DNA of 64,000 bases from Bacteroidota bacterium (lineage in GTDB: Bacteria > Bacteroidota > Bacteroidia > AKYH767-A > OLB10): positions 186,001 through 250,000 of the forward strand of contig JADJOH010000006.1 of the NCBI GenBank assembly GCA_016713925.1, given 5' to 3'. The position numbers and the translations under genes are program-made. Of the stretch, positions 30,288 through 40,071 are shown one piece after another; position 1 is the stretch's first letter; each line of letters opens with the position of its first letter. The notes under the pieces are model-generated. The model was not told the DNA's origin, did no database searches, and saw only the letters and a list, made by a program, of their open reading frames with translations.

Positions 30288-30680
30288 TTACCAGTCACCA
30301 AGAAATTCATCCATATCTCTTCTATCTTTCTTCGTGGGTCTTCCGGCCCCACCTTTAATGTTCCACGATGCAAGTGCTGCCTGATGTAGTTTTAAGCGGT
30401 CCAGTTCCTCTGCCGGGGTGATATCGATGATAAAATCTTTTACAAATGCAGCCGACATCCGCTTTTCCGTGATAGCAAGAACTTTAATGTGCTGATACCA
30501 TGGCCCTCTGTGAATTACAATACTTTCTCCCGTCCGTATCGCTCTTGCCGGCTTAACGGTGTTTTCTGATATTTTCACTCTTCCTTTTTCACATGCTTCT
30601 GCCGACAACTGTCGGGTTTTATATAACCTGACCGCCCATAGGAATTTATCAATCCTTATCTTATCTGAGACCATTTGCAC
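30288..30680 (-). CDS. hslR: S4-domain RNA-binding protein (Hsp15-like)
   Basis: 130 aa. The S4 RNA-binding domain is at the N-terminus (IRIDKFLWAVRLYKTRQLSA, ACEKGRVKISENTVKPARAI). A basic C-terminal tail follows (GGAGRPTKKDRRDMDEFL). Hsp15 homologues bind stalled 50S subunits carrying peptidyl-tRNA. A second Met two codons in (MVSDKIR) could be the real start. A -7-like box (TAATTTTG on the minus strand, 30692-30685) sits only a few bases upstream. Confidence 0.9.
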   Translation of the reverse strand: MQMVSDKIRIDKFLWAVRLYKTRQLSAEACEKGRVKISENTVKPARAIRTGESIVIHRGPWYQHIKVLAITEKRMSAAFVKDFIIDITPAEELDRLKLHQAALASWNIKGGAGRPTKKDRRDMDEFLGDW

Positions 30681-30753
30681 CCGGCAAAATTACACTTTGT
30701 TGGTGGATGCATTGATTCATTTAATACTTTTAACTGCTTTAATTCCTGAAGTG

Positions 30754-32574
30754 ATGCGGTTTAACTCCTTACAAGGAATCAGTCAGAGGGCGAAGGAAAC
30801 AATTGTTCGCTTTCCGCTGCCCTTGATGATTTGTTTATTTGCAGCAACGGCATTGCTGTGGTTAGTGGATCACAATGAAAAAAATGAGTGGTTTAAGTAT
30901 GTGATAAAATTTTTAGTTACCTGTACGATTTCTTTGCCTGCTTTTATTGGACTGACCCTCTTTTGTGAAAGGTATTACATTAAGAAACGTACTGTTATTA
31001 CTATACACGTCATGTTGCTTTTACTTGCATTTTTGTATTTTTATTTTCTTCCATATGAATTTACCGAAATTACAGCAGCCAGACATCTGCTATTATTATT
31101 GGCGGCACATCTGGCTGTTTCTTTTGCTCCTTTCCTGGTGGACCCGGAAATGCAGGGATTCTGGCAGTTTAATAAGTCGCTCTTTTTAAGATTCCTGACA
31201 GCGGGATTATATTCTTTTGTATTATTCGCGGGATTGGCATTGGCTATTCTTGCTATTGATAATTTATTTGAAGCGGCTATTAAAGACGAAGCCTACCAAC
31301 GTTTATTTTTTATCATCGCAGTAGTTTTTAATACCTGGTTCTTTTTATCCGGAGTTCCTCGCGATTTTCCCGGGCTGGAAAAAGAAAGTGATTACCCCGG
31401 TGGACTTCGGATATTTACACAATTTGTATTGTTGCCGCTGGTCACGATTTATTTAGGGATTCTCTATGTGTATGAATTGAAAATCCTGATAACCATGAAT
31501 TGGCCGCGCGGTTGGGTTTCCTATTTGGTTATTGGTTTTTCTACCGCCGGGATATTGGCTTTGTTGTTAGTTTGGCCTTTAAGAAATGATGATCGTTATA
31601 AATGGGTCAAAACCTTTACACGACTTTTTTACATAGCGCTGTTACCCTTGATAGCCCTACTCTTTTTTTCCATTTATATTCGGGTAAAGGAGTATGGAAT
31701 CACCGAAAACAGATATTTTATCATTGTTCTGGCTATATGGTTGTTGGGAAATGCGATTTATTTTCTTTTTAGCAGTAGGAAGATTATTAAGGTGATTCCC
31801 ATGTCTCTTTTTGTTGTGGCATTGTTATCCGGTTTTGGTCCATGGAGTGCTTTTGAAGTGAGTATGTCGAATCAGCGTTCCCGACTAATAAATATGTTGA
31901 GTGATCAGGGTATGTTTAAAGAGAACCGGATTGTTCCTGCACCCATTGGGAATACAATGAACAAGGAGCTGCGTATGAAAATGGGAAGTGTATTCGATTA
32001 CCTGCTTTCAACACATGACATAAACAGTGTTCAGGATATCATGGACCTCAACCTCGATTCATTGCGTGTTAAACACGGGAAATACCGTTTGGCCACCATG
32101 GTGATGAAGTCACTAAATCTGGAATATGAAGAAGGATGGAGGTATGATCCTGAAAAGGCGGATAAATTTCAATTTTCGACTGAAACAAATGGCTTGCCGC
32201 TAAATGTGGATGGGTATCAATTGTTTTTTAAATATGAATATTATGGTTCGGAAAGGGAGGAGAGTAAGAAAGTACAATTGGATTCCACAGCTTTTTTGAT
32301 GGTGGATTTTATAGATGAAAAGAATGTGCTTTCCATTGTAGATGCTGAAGGTGTAGCGTCTGAATTAAAGATGGATGCTTTGGTAAGTCGGGTTCAAAAG
32401 GAGTATTCCATCACCGCATTTAATATCCCTGAAACGTTGATGATGGCCACGCTGCAAAGTGAAAACATGGAATGCAAGCTGATTTTCAGATCACTTTACG
32501 GGACCTTGAGTCAAAAAAAAGAGTTAAAGGAAATCACTTCGCTTCAAGTAGATGTTCTTTACAGGAAGAAGTAG
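30754..32574 (+). CDS. DUF4153 domain-containing membrane protein
   Basis: About 606 aa from the ATG at 30754 (MRFNSLQGISQRAKE). The frame extends upstream, but that part overlaps the divergent S4 gene and does not look like protein. About 12 hydrophobic helices fill residues 20-420. GVPRDFPGLEKESDYPGG and FTQFVLLPLVTIYLGILYVY are typical of DUF4153. A soluble C-terminal 180 residues follow (LSDQGMFKENRIVPA onwards). Function is unknown in the family. Confidence 0.88.
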   Translation: MRFNSLQGISQRAKETIVRFPLPLMICLFAATALLWLVDHNEKNEWFKYVIKFLVTCTISLPAFIGLTLFCERYYIKKRTVITIHVMLLLLAFLYFYFLPYEFTEITAARHLLLLLAAHLAVSFAPFLVDPEMQGFWQFNKSLFLRFLTAGLYSFVLFAGLALAILAIDNLFEAAIKDEAYQRLFFIIAVVFNTWFFLSGVPRDFPGLEKESDYPGGLRIFTQFVLLPLVTIYLGILYVYELKILITMNWPRGWVSYLVIGFSTAGILALLLVWPLRNDDRYKWVKTFTRLFYIALLPLIALLFFSIYIRVKEYGITENRYFIIVLAIWLLGNAIYFLFSSRKIIKVIPMSLFVVALLSGFGPWSAFEVSMSNQRSRLINMLSDQGMFKENRIVPAPIGNTMNKELRMKMGSVFDYLLSTHDINSVQDIMDLNLDSLRVKHGKYRLATMVMKSLNLEYEEGWRYDPEKADKFQFSTETNGLPLNVDGYQLFFKYEYYGSEREESKKVQLDSTAFLMVDFIDEKNVLSIVDAEGVASELKMDALVSRVQKEYSITAFNIPETLMMATLQSENMECKLIFRSLYGTLSQKKELKEITSLQVDVLYRKK

Positions 32575-32606
32575 TTCTTTAATGCAAAGTTTCATCTCAT
32601 AAAAAA

Positions 32607-32638
32607 AGAGGGCCGTTTCCGGATAGAAACAGCCCTCT
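32607..32638. terminator. Hairpin terminator between convergent genes
   Basis: A 13-bp stem with one mismatch (AGAGGGCCGTTTC / GAAACAGCCCTCT) around a 6-nt loop. On the minus strand it is followed by a T7 run, so it mainly serves the minus-strand T9SS gene; it may also stop the DUF4153 transcript. Confidence 0.88.
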
Positions 32639-32655
32639 CTGTATTATAAATTCTC

Positions 32656-34497
32656 TTATTTAACTACATTTAATTTCCTGTTGTACTCGCTTTTTCCTGT
32701 TGAGAAACGTGCGGTATAAATACCTGTCTCAAGTTGACTCAAAGAAACTTCGAGTTGTCCGTTCTGAACCGTGAAACGCTCGCCTGCAACTAATTTTCCC
32801 TGAATATCGAATAGTTGAACAAATAACTCATCTGATTTAATCAAACTTGCATCGATGTTGATGAACGCCTTGTCGGATGCAGGATTTGGATAAAATTGTC
32901 CGATTCCTTCTGCGGCAGTCTCTTCATTTATACCTACACCTACGCGTTGAATGGTTGCTCTGATCATCAGGTCCTCAATATCTCTGTATCTGTATTCAGA
33001 AGGTGTACCTCCCAAAACTTCAAAGGTGCGGTTACTGAAAGGTGCAACCTGATCCTGACCTAATGAAACACCATCTCCCGCCATTCCCCATAACACATAA
33101 AATCCACCGCTGTCTATACGAACAAGTTGATTCAATACAGAGGTAGAATACACTCCTGTTGTGAATGTTCCCGTAGCAACAAACACAGAATCTAATAATG
33201 TACCGGGAAGTTTATTAGGACCGTCATCAGCATAAACTCTCATCGTATAACCTACACCGTTAGGATCAGCAACAATTAATGCAGCTACTTTATTGATATC
33301 GCAAGGGTAGAAAGGGGGGATGAAATAATTCGCACATCCGCCATCTCCGCCATTCCAGGATATCCCTGTCGCCGCAGCCACGCCGTTATCATACGAAAGA
33401 AGGATTTCATTCAGTGTAGTATCTACTACTTGTAATTCCTGCGTTTTGATGTTATTACTTGCAGCCGCGTCACCGGGTAATGTAGTCGTATTGATAAAAC
33501 GGAAGGTGCCGGCATTGACGGGAATAAATGGATTAGCCATCGTCAATACTTGCGTTTGTCCGGGTTGCAATGTGTCGGTCAGGATGGTGTTGGAAACCTG
33601 AACAGCATTGCTTGGTGAAGCACGAACAATTCCACTAACATTAAAAGGAACAGCTACTGTGTTTCCGGTATTCACTACTTCAGAACTAAGGACATAAGCT
33701 CCTGCTGCATTTTTCGAAATGAAGAGAGCAGCAGTTTCAGGATTTCCGGCGAAGGAAGTGCCGACATCCGTAATTTGCTGAGTAGTGAAGGCAGGAGGAT
33801 AAAACTTCACAGCATATTGAACTGGAGGATAGATATTTTGATTCCACATTAATCCATCGTTCCCTGAAACATTCTCTATTCCTACAGTAACAAAGCTTGT
33901 AGTGGAAAGACTGACTCCGGTTTGCGTTAAATATTGAAATGTAATTGTACTATCTGCATAATTCATTAAAATCTGAAACGTGTTTTCACCGGTGTATGAT
34001 GGGGTTCCGGATGTCCAGAAAGGTACACTATCCCAGGTCACTATCACCGAATCCTGCGCAGTGCTGGTCCAGTAATAACAGCTGGCAGGATTTCCGGTAG
34101 CAGGACCCGTCTTGTCGAAATTTAAATCCGTCATCATTGGACCCAGAAAATTGTTTTTTGTTGGATCAGGTGTTGGAATGAGCGGAAATGGATGTGCAAA
34201 GGAAGCATTCTGGAAAATAAGGTATCCGTTTGATCCTATCCAGAAACGATCTACAGTATACCAGTAAAATTGAAATGGACTCGGAAGGAAGAAGGGTCCA
34301 ACAATATTATCATCTGCCAAACCTGCTATTTCTACTGTGTTTGGAGATGTGGAAATATCAATCCAGTTGAAAGATGGACCATTGGGATCGTTACTGTCCC
34401 GCCAAATATTTCCGTAAACATCAGGGCCTCCCGATGTTTGTGCCTGCATGCTCAATGTAGATGCAATGGCAATCATGATGAGTATAATTTTTTTCAT
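32656..34497 (-). CDS. T9SS type A sorting domain-containing protein
   Basis: 613 aa, signal peptide MKKIILIMIAIASTLSMQAQ. Residues 25-220 resemble a nidogen-like or viral-capsid-like beta region common in exported Bacteroidota proteins (RFWIGSNGYLIF, FLGPMMTDLNFD, SVIVTWDSVPFW). A CARDB-like beta module and a region with CANYFIPPFYPCDINKVAAL follow. The end is a sorting domain (GQFYPNPASDKAFIN, LETGIYTARFSTGKSEYNR). Substrate or role unknown. Confidence 0.9.
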   Translation of the reverse strand: MKKIILIMIAIASTLSMQAQTSGGPDVYGNIWRDSNDPNGPSFNWIDISTSPNTVEIAGLADDNIVGPFFLPSPFQFYWYTVDRFWIGSNGYLIFQNASFAHPFPLIPTPDPTKNNFLGPMMTDLNFDKTGPATGNPASCYYWTSTAQDSVIVTWDSVPFWTSGTPSYTGENTFQILMNYADSTITFQYLTQTGVSLSTTSFVTVGIENVSGNDGLMWNQNIYPPVQYAVKFYPPAFTTQQITDVGTSFAGNPETAALFISKNAAGAYVLSSEVVNTGNTVAVPFNVSGIVRASPSNAVQVSNTILTDTLQPGQTQVLTMANPFIPVNAGTFRFINTTTLPGDAAASNNIKTQELQVVDTTLNEILLSYDNGVAAATGISWNGGDGGCANYFIPPFYPCDINKVAALIVADPNGVGYTMRVYADDGPNKLPGTLLDSVFVATGTFTTGVYSTSVLNQLVRIDSGGFYVLWGMAGDGVSLGQDQVAPFSNRTFEVLGGTPSEYRYRDIEDLMIRATIQRVGVGINEETAAEGIGQFYPNPASDKAFINIDASLIKSDELFVQLFDIQGKLVAGERFTVQNGQLEVSLSQLETGIYTARFSTGKSEYNRKLNVVK

Positions 34498-34659
34498 AGT
34501 GTAAATGATTAGATTTAGCTTATTGGACTAAATTAGTAATATATTTTTATAACAGATGAATTGTTTTAATTTCAAAGACATATTGTGAAAAATATTGTGT
34601 ATAAATAATTGAAAATCATGATTTTGAAAAGTTATTGAAATCGGGAAATTTTGCCTTGC

Positions 34660-35391
34660 TTATCCGAAACTTAAAAATCCAATCGTCCCACCGGTAACAA
34701 TAGCGAGGAGTTTATAAATGTTAAATCGATGATCGCTGCTGGATTCAAAAAGAATGGTGGTGCTGATATGAAGAAAAATTCCAATGACAATCGCCATGAT
34801 TTTATCATAATTGGCGGCAAGTCCTTCCAGAGAACTTTGATGAACTAAATTGCCCGTTAATGCTCCCAAAGGTGCCATTGCAGCAAAGAGCACAAGGAAA
34901 AAGAATGACATTTTTTTGTTTACGCCTGAAGCAGTCAGCATACTCATCAGCGCAAATGCAACAGGAATATGATGCAGAATGATGCCATACAAAAGGGAAT
35001 GGGAATGCAGATGATCATGTCCGGTACTTTCCAAAGTGCTCAAGGGTATACCTTCGAGAAAACTATGTAAGGAAAGGCTGATCATCATGGTCAGAGGAAA
35101 GGCATCGTTTTTCTTCTTGTGAACATGAATATGGCCATGCTCAATTCCCTCTGAAAAAAGTTCAAGTATAATTTGTAAAAGAAAACCGATCATTATCCAT
35201 GCACCGATAGATGGGCCACTATTGGTATATACTTCCGGCATTAAATGCAATACACTGATGGCAAAAAGAAATGCTCCTGAAAACGAAAGTAGTAATTTCA
35301 GAAAACGATGGGAGGGCTTTTTAATAAGGAAAAATATCCCACCGCTGACGAGAACGGAACTAAAGAGTAAAATGTAATCAACGTAAGGCAT
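34660..35391 (-). CDS. ZIP family metal transporter
   Basis: Inner-membrane divalent metal (typically zinc) transporter, 243 aa with about eight helices. The variable loop is His-rich (EHGHIHVHKKK). The helix IV motif is HSFLEGIPLS and helix V has LHHIPVAFAL, the two metal-binding signatures of ZIP proteins. The gene follows the methyltransferase stop by 3 bases, so the two are co-transcribed. Confidence 0.93.
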   Translation of the reverse strand: MPYVDYILLFSSVLVSGGIFFLIKKPSHRFLKLLLSFSGAFLFAISVLHLMPEVYTNSGPSIGAWIMIGFLLQIILELFSEGIEHGHIHVHKKKNDAFPLTMMISLSLHSFLEGIPLSTLESTGHDHLHSHSLLYGIILHHIPVAFALMSMLTASGVNKKMSFFFLVLFAAMAPLGALTGNLVHQSSLEGLAANYDKIMAIVIGIFLHISTTILFESSSDHRFNIYKLLAIVTGGTIGFLSFG

Positions 35392-35394
35392 CTG

Positions 35395-36132
35395 TTATAA
35401 TTTCCTGGTCACAAATATAAGTCGTTGCGAGCTCTCCGGATGAAATCCCTCCAGATGATAATCACCGTAAGTTTCCAATAGCTTTAAGCCGGAATGTGCA
35501 AAGAAGCGATAGAAATCTTCAGCATAAAGAATTCTGACTTCTTCTCTGAAAGAAGTCCGGATGCCTTTATTTTCAATGTCAATATGTTTTATGATTTTAC
35601 CATCTTCAATTTTCTTCGTGATTTCGAAAGTCGTGTCGTCAATAATTTTCTTTTCAAAGGGTTTCAGCTCCCGTAAGGCTAAATGTAAATTCAGGAAATC
35701 AATGATGAAGTATCCGCCTGCTACAAGACTTGCCGCTGCGGCCTGTATGGCTTTTTCATTTTCGTGTTCACGGTCAAAGTAACCGAAGCTGGTGAAGAGA
35801 TTAAACACGGCATCAAAATAATTTACTCTGAAAATTCGTCGCATATCGTGCTGGTAGAAATGCAGGTTTTCTGTTTCAAACTGCTTGCAATAGGTGATAT
35901 TTTCTCCGGATAAATCTACCCCGGTCACGTTAAAACCCTGTCGATTCAGATAGAGGGAATGACGGCCTTTTCCGCAAGCCAGATCCATTACTTTGCTTTC
36001 GGCAGGTAAATGAACCCTGTTAAGTAAGAGGTCTAAAAATGTTTTTGCTTCGTCTTTGTCGCGCTCTCTGTAAAGTAAATGGTAATACGGCGAATCGAAC
36101 CACGTTTCAAACCAGGGACTTTCAGTGGACAT
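35395..36132 (-). CDS. Class I SAM-dependent methyltransferase
   Basis: 245 aa. SAM-binding motif I is KVMDLACGKGRHSLYL, with the acidic end of strand 2 in GVDLSGENI. A following motif is FDAVFNLFTSFGYF. The N-terminus (WFETWFDSPYYHLLYRERD) is characteristic of a Bacteroidota methyltransferase group of unknown substrate. It is first in a two-gene unit with the ZIP transporter; no functional link is evident. Confidence 0.92.
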   Translation of the reverse strand: MSTESPWFETWFDSPYYHLLYRERDKDEAKTFLDLLLNRVHLPAESKVMDLACGKGRHSLYLNRQGFNVTGVDLSGENITYCKQFETENLHFYQHDMRRIFRVNYFDAVFNLFTSFGYFDREHENEKAIQAAAASLVAGGYFIIDFLNLHLALRELKPFEKKIIDDTTFEITKKIEDGKIIKHIDIENKGIRTSFREEVRILYAEDFYRFFAHSGLKLLETYGDYHLEGFHPESSQRLIFVTRKL

Positions 36133-36431
36133 GCAGCAGGGCGAGGAGTCTAATGTTTATTTTGACAGCGGGTAGTACTGAAATCAGGTTTCAATTAGAA
36201 ATCTAATGGAGTGCTGAGCAAAGATATTCATTATCACCTCGCATGGCTATTTTAAATTAAACTAATAAAGGAGTAATTAAATTGTTCAATCAGTTTGTTT
36301 TCAAATAGATGCAATTCTTTAAAACGAATAAAATCCCGAATGCACGAGGTGAACTGTTCATTTCGCAGATATAAAATGAAAAGACTTTTCGTTAATCCTT
36401 CCATAAAGGGGCATTAATACAATATTCAGTT
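36133..36431. other. Divergent intergenic gap
   Basis: About 300 bases between the divergent methyltransferase and corA. No ORF, RNA gene or strong hairpin was recognised. It must hold promoters for both directions. Confidence 0.5.
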
Positions 36432-36439
36432 TAATTTTG
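36432..36439 (+). promoter_or_regulatory. Candidate -7 box for corA, possibly leaderless
   Basis: TAATTTTG (TAnnTTTG) ends 6 bases before the ATG at 36446, so transcription would start at or almost at the start codon. Confidence 0.4.
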
Positions 36440-36445
36440 GCTGCA

Positions 36446-37588
36446 ATGAAAAAGCCGGATTTAAAAACCTTGCCCGGAAAGCTAAGGGTGTGGAAACATA
36501 AAAGGACCTTGCCTGGTGCAGCGCCGGGTGCGATTTCGCTTTCGCCTGATGCTGTACCTCCTAAATTGTATTTGACTTCTTTCAGTGCTGAGTTGTTGCT
36601 GGAGACACCTGTTGACTCTTTGGACATGATTAAGGAAAGAATTAAAAGTCATCCGGATTTGTTACATTGGGTCGAGTTGAAGGGTTTTGGAAACCGAGCC
36701 TTGCTGGAAAATTTTTGTCATGAATTTGGAATTCATCGTCTTGAAATGGAAGATGTCATCAATACCTATCAGCGTCCCAAGCTGGAAGAATTCGAGGATC
36801 ATCTGTTTATCGTGACCCGATTGTTAAAAATTAATCAGGATGCATCACTGCGTAACGATCAGTTATCTTTATTTCTATTTGGAAAAGTTGTTATTACTAT
36901 TCAGGAAAATTATGATGAGCATTTTGAATCCGTGAGAACCAGAATACGTACCGGCAAAGGACACCTGCGTTCCTCTTCTGCTGATTACCTCGCCTATACA
37001 TTGCTGGATTCAGTAGTGGATACTTATTTTCCCTTGCTGGAGTTTTTCGGGGAGAAACTGGATGAACTCGAAGATGAATTGTTTACATCTCCTTCTCGTC
37101 ATTCCTTACATAAAATTCAGATTATAAAAAGAGAATTGATTGTATTGCGCCGTGCCGTTTTTGCGGAGAGAGATAAAGTAAATGACCTGCTGCGATCGGC
37201 TTCACATCTTATCGGAAATCAAACAAAGTTGTTTTTTCGGGATACCTATGATCATACCATACAGGTGATGGATCTTGTGGAAAGTTACAAAGAGATCACG
37301 GCATCGCTGATGGATATTTATCTTTCCAGTGTCAACAACAGAATGAATCAGGTGATGAAAGTCCTGACGATTATTTCTACCATTTTCATCCCGCTTACTT
37401 TTATTGTGGGCGTGTATGGAATGAATTTCTCCTATACCGATCCTGCGACCGGTGAAGTCTTGAAATGGAATATGCCCGAATTGTACTCCCCCTACGGATA
37501 TTTGGGGGTGATGATTTTTATGTTCTTAGTGGTGGTGGTGCAACTGATTGTATTCTGGCGCAAAGGCTGGATGAATAAAGGCGGTTAA
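36446..37588 (+). CDS. corA: Magnesium/cobalt transporter CorA
   Basis: About 380 aa. It has a large cytoplasmic N-terminal domain (VELKGFGNRALLENF, VINTYQRPKLEEFEDHLFIV). A long stalk helix follows. Two C-terminal transmembrane helices contain the selectivity motif YGMNF and end with YLGVMIFMFLVVVVQLIVFW. The pore-forming pentamer imports Mg2+. I start at the ATG 36446 (MKKPDLKTL) rather than a TTG three codons earlier. priA starts 5 bases after the stop, suggesting co-transcription. Confidence 0.96.
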   Translation: MKKPDLKTLPGKLRVWKHKRTLPGAAPGAISLSPDAVPPKLYLTSFSAELLLETPVDSLDMIKERIKSHPDLLHWVELKGFGNRALLENFCHEFGIHRLEMEDVINTYQRPKLEEFEDHLFIVTRLLKINQDASLRNDQLSLFLFGKVVITIQENYDEHFESVRTRIRTGKGHLRSSSADYLAYTLLDSVVDTYFPLLEFFGEKLDELEDELFTSPSRHSLHKIQIIKRELIVLRRAVFAERDKVNDLLRSASHLIGNQTKLFFRDTYDHTIQVMDLVESYKEITASLMDIYLSSVNNRMNQVMKVLTIISTIFIPLTFIVGVYGMNFSYTDPATGEVLKWNMPELYSPYGYLGVMIFMFLVVVVQLIVFWRKGWMNKGG

Positions 37589-37593
37589 GCAGA

Positions 37594-40071
37594 ATGAAGA
37601 GCGGGAGTTATTTCGTAGATGTTATTTTACCCTTGCCTTTACCGGATTTATTTACCTATTCGGTTCCTGCTGCGATGGTCGATCGGATCATTCCCGGTAC
37701 TCGCGTTGTTGTTCAGTTCGGAAAGCAAAAAGTTTATGCAGCATTGGTTTTTAAGTTACACACTACTGCTCCTTCCTTCTACGAGGTGAAACCGGTGATG
37801 GATATTCTGGATGAAGTCCCTGTGATTACGGAAGTGCAGTTTAAAATCTGGAAGTGGCTTTCCGATTATTATTTATGTACTCCCGGGGATGTGATGGCAG
37901 CAGCATTGCCTTCTGCCTTGCGTTTGCAAAGTGAATCGCGTATTGTAAAAAATGACGATTTCAAGGGAGATGTTTCATCCTTTACAGATCGGGAGTATTT
38001 GATTTATGAAGCGCTGGAAACTCAGGCTGAATTATCACTGCATGATATTGAAAAAATTCTTTCGCTGAAGCATGTGATGCCGGTGATCCGAAGTATGATC
38101 AATAAAAAAATCATTCTGGTGAGGGAAGAAGTGGATGAACGGTATAAACCCAAATGGGTGGAGTATATTGCCGTGAATGATAAACTTTTTCCGGAGGACC
38201 GTCTCAACGATCTGCTAAATACACTCGAGAAAAAAGCACCCAAGCAACTCGACCTTTTATTAGCCTACTTTCAAATTTCTCGCGATAGCGGAGAACCACA
38301 GGTGAATAAAGCAATGGCCTTGAAGAAAGCCGGTGTGACGACAACGGTCCTGCAAGCGCTGCTGAAAAAGGAAGTTCTTCTTCTTTCGCAACGAAGAGAG
38401 GATAGGGTAGGGCATTACGAGGGTAAGATCATTCCTCCCTTCGCGTTAAATCCATTTCAGGTGCAGGCGTTACACGAAACGAAACAAGCATTTTCAGAGG
38501 GGAGTGTGGTGTTATTGCATGGCGTTACCTCTTCCGGTAAAACGGAGTTGTATATTCATCTGATCACCGAACAATTGAATGCCGGTGCACAGGTATTGTA
38601 TTTATTGCCGGAGATAGCATTAACAACACAGTTGATTGGTCGGTTGCAAAAACACTTCGGTGACCGTCTACTCGTATATCATTCGCGTTTTAACGAGCAG
38701 GAGCGCGTTGAAGTATGGAATAAAATCATTGAAGACAATGGCAACGCATCTTCAACCGGTAAACTGGTCATCGGTGCCCGTTCAGCGGTGTTTTTACCTT
38801 TTAGTCGCCTCGGTTTGATCATTGTAGATGAGGAACACGACCACTCCTATAAGCAAGTAGATCCTGCACCGCGGTATAATGCGCGGGACATGGCTATCGT
38901 GATGGGAGGCTATCAGGATGCCCGTATCCTGCTGGGAACAGCTACGCCCAGTATGGAATCTTACTACAATGCTGTATCCGGTAAATATGCCTTGGTGACC
39001 TTGGATCGCCGTCATGCAGAATTGCAAATGCCGGATGTGTTTGTTGTGAATATGAAGGAAGCGAGGAAGCGGAAATTGGTGAATGGTCATTTTTCGAATA
39101 TGCTCATTGAACAAATTACAGATGTTTTAGCGCTGGGCGAACAGGCGATCTTGTTTCAAAACAGAAGAGGTTTTGCTCCCTACCTGGAGTGCAATATCTG
39201 CTCCTGGACACCGCTTTGCGTGAATTGTGATGTATCATTGACCTATCATAAAAAGAAGAATGAATTGCGCTGCCACTATTGCGGCTATATGCAAACGTTA
39301 CCTGTGAAATGCGCGGCCTGCGGGGATCAGGATTTAAGGATGAAGGGCTTCGGCACGGAACGGATCGAAGAGGAATTGCAACTCGTTTTTCCGGAGGCAA
39401 GAATTGCGCGACTCGACTATGATACCACGCGATCGAAAACAGCGTACCATCGGATCATCACCTCTTTCGAAGAGGGTGCAGTAGATATTCTGGTGGGAAC
39501 GCAAATGGTGACGAAGGGCCTTGATTTTGATAAGGTGCAACTGGTAGGGATTTTGAATGCCGATGCTATCCTCCATTATCCGGAGTTCAGAGCGCATGAA
39601 CGGGGCTTTCAGTTATTGGCGCAGGTGAGTGGGAGGGCAGGAAGAAGAAAGCATGGTAGAGTCTTAATTCAAGCCTACGATGTTAGTAATCCTGTGCTGT
39701 CGTTTGTGGAAAGACACGATTACCCGGGATTTTACATGCATGAACTGAATGAACGATATAAATTTAGTTATCCTCCATATTTCCGTCTCATTGAAATTCG
39801 TGTTAAGCATCGCGATGAGACGCAATTGGATCGGATGTCAAACGAACTATCGCTCATCCTTCGTTCCCTCTTCGGAAAACGCGTACTCGGACCCACCACA
39901 CCCTCCGTGAACCGCATCAGAAATTATTTCCTTCGCCATTTACTGATCAAACTTGAAAAAACCCTGAGCGTAAAAGAAGTTAAAGCAAAACTCAGCCAGG
40001 CCCTCGAAGCCTACCGCAAAAAACCCGAAAACCGACAACTCATTATTCAGGTAGATGTAGACCCGTTGTAG
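37594..40071 (+). CDS. priA: Primosomal protein N' (replication restart helicase PriA)
   Basis: 825 aa. The N-terminal 3'-DNA-binding domain begins YFVDVILPLPLPDLFTYSVP. Helicase motifs are Walker A GVTSSGKTELY, motif II IIVDEEHDHSYKQ, LLGTATPSMESY, and the C-terminal lobe VGTQMVTKGLDFD and QVSGRAGRR. Between the lobes is the PriA zinc-binding module with eight Cys (CNICSWTPLCVNCD; CHYCGYMQTLPVKCAACGD). It reloads the replicative helicase at stalled forks. Complete and uninterrupted. Confidence 0.98.
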   Translation: MKSGSYFVDVILPLPLPDLFTYSVPAAMVDRIIPGTRVVVQFGKQKVYAALVFKLHTTAPSFYEVKPVMDILDEVPVITEVQFKIWKWLSDYYLCTPGDVMAAALPSALRLQSESRIVKNDDFKGDVSSFTDREYLIYEALETQAELSLHDIEKILSLKHVMPVIRSMINKKIILVREEVDERYKPKWVEYIAVNDKLFPEDRLNDLLNTLEKKAPKQLDLLLAYFQISRDSGEPQVNKAMALKKAGVTTTVLQALLKKEVLLLSQRREDRVGHYEGKIIPPFALNPFQVQALHETKQAFSEGSVVLLHGVTSSGKTELYIHLITEQLNAGAQVLYLLPEIALTTQLIGRLQKHFGDRLLVYHSRFNEQERVEVWNKIIEDNGNASSTGKLVIGARSAVFLPFSRLGLIIVDEEHDHSYKQVDPAPRYNARDMAIVMGGYQDARILLGTATPSMESYYNAVSGKYALVTLDRRHAELQMPDVFVVNMKEARKRKLVNGHFSNMLIEQITDVLALGEQAILFQNRRGFAPYLECNICSWTPLCVNCDVSLTYHKKKNELRCHYCGYMQTLPVKCAACGDQDLRMKGFGTERIEEELQLVFPEARIARLDYDTTRSKTAYHRIITSFEEGAVDILVGTQMVTKGLDFDKVQLVGILNADAILHYPEFRAHERGFQLLAQVSGRAGRRKHGRVLIQAYDVSNPVLSFVERHDYPGFYMHELNERYKFSYPPYFRLIEIRVKHRDETQLDRMSNELSLILRSLFGKRVLGPTTPSVNRIRNYFLRHLLIKLEKTLSVKEVKAKLSQALEAYRKKPENRQLIIQVDVDPL

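Noticed and set aside
30164..30373. 69-codon minus frame between the beta-barrel and S4 genes
   Set aside because: It overlaps the 3' part of the S4 gene in another frame and has no recognisable feature.
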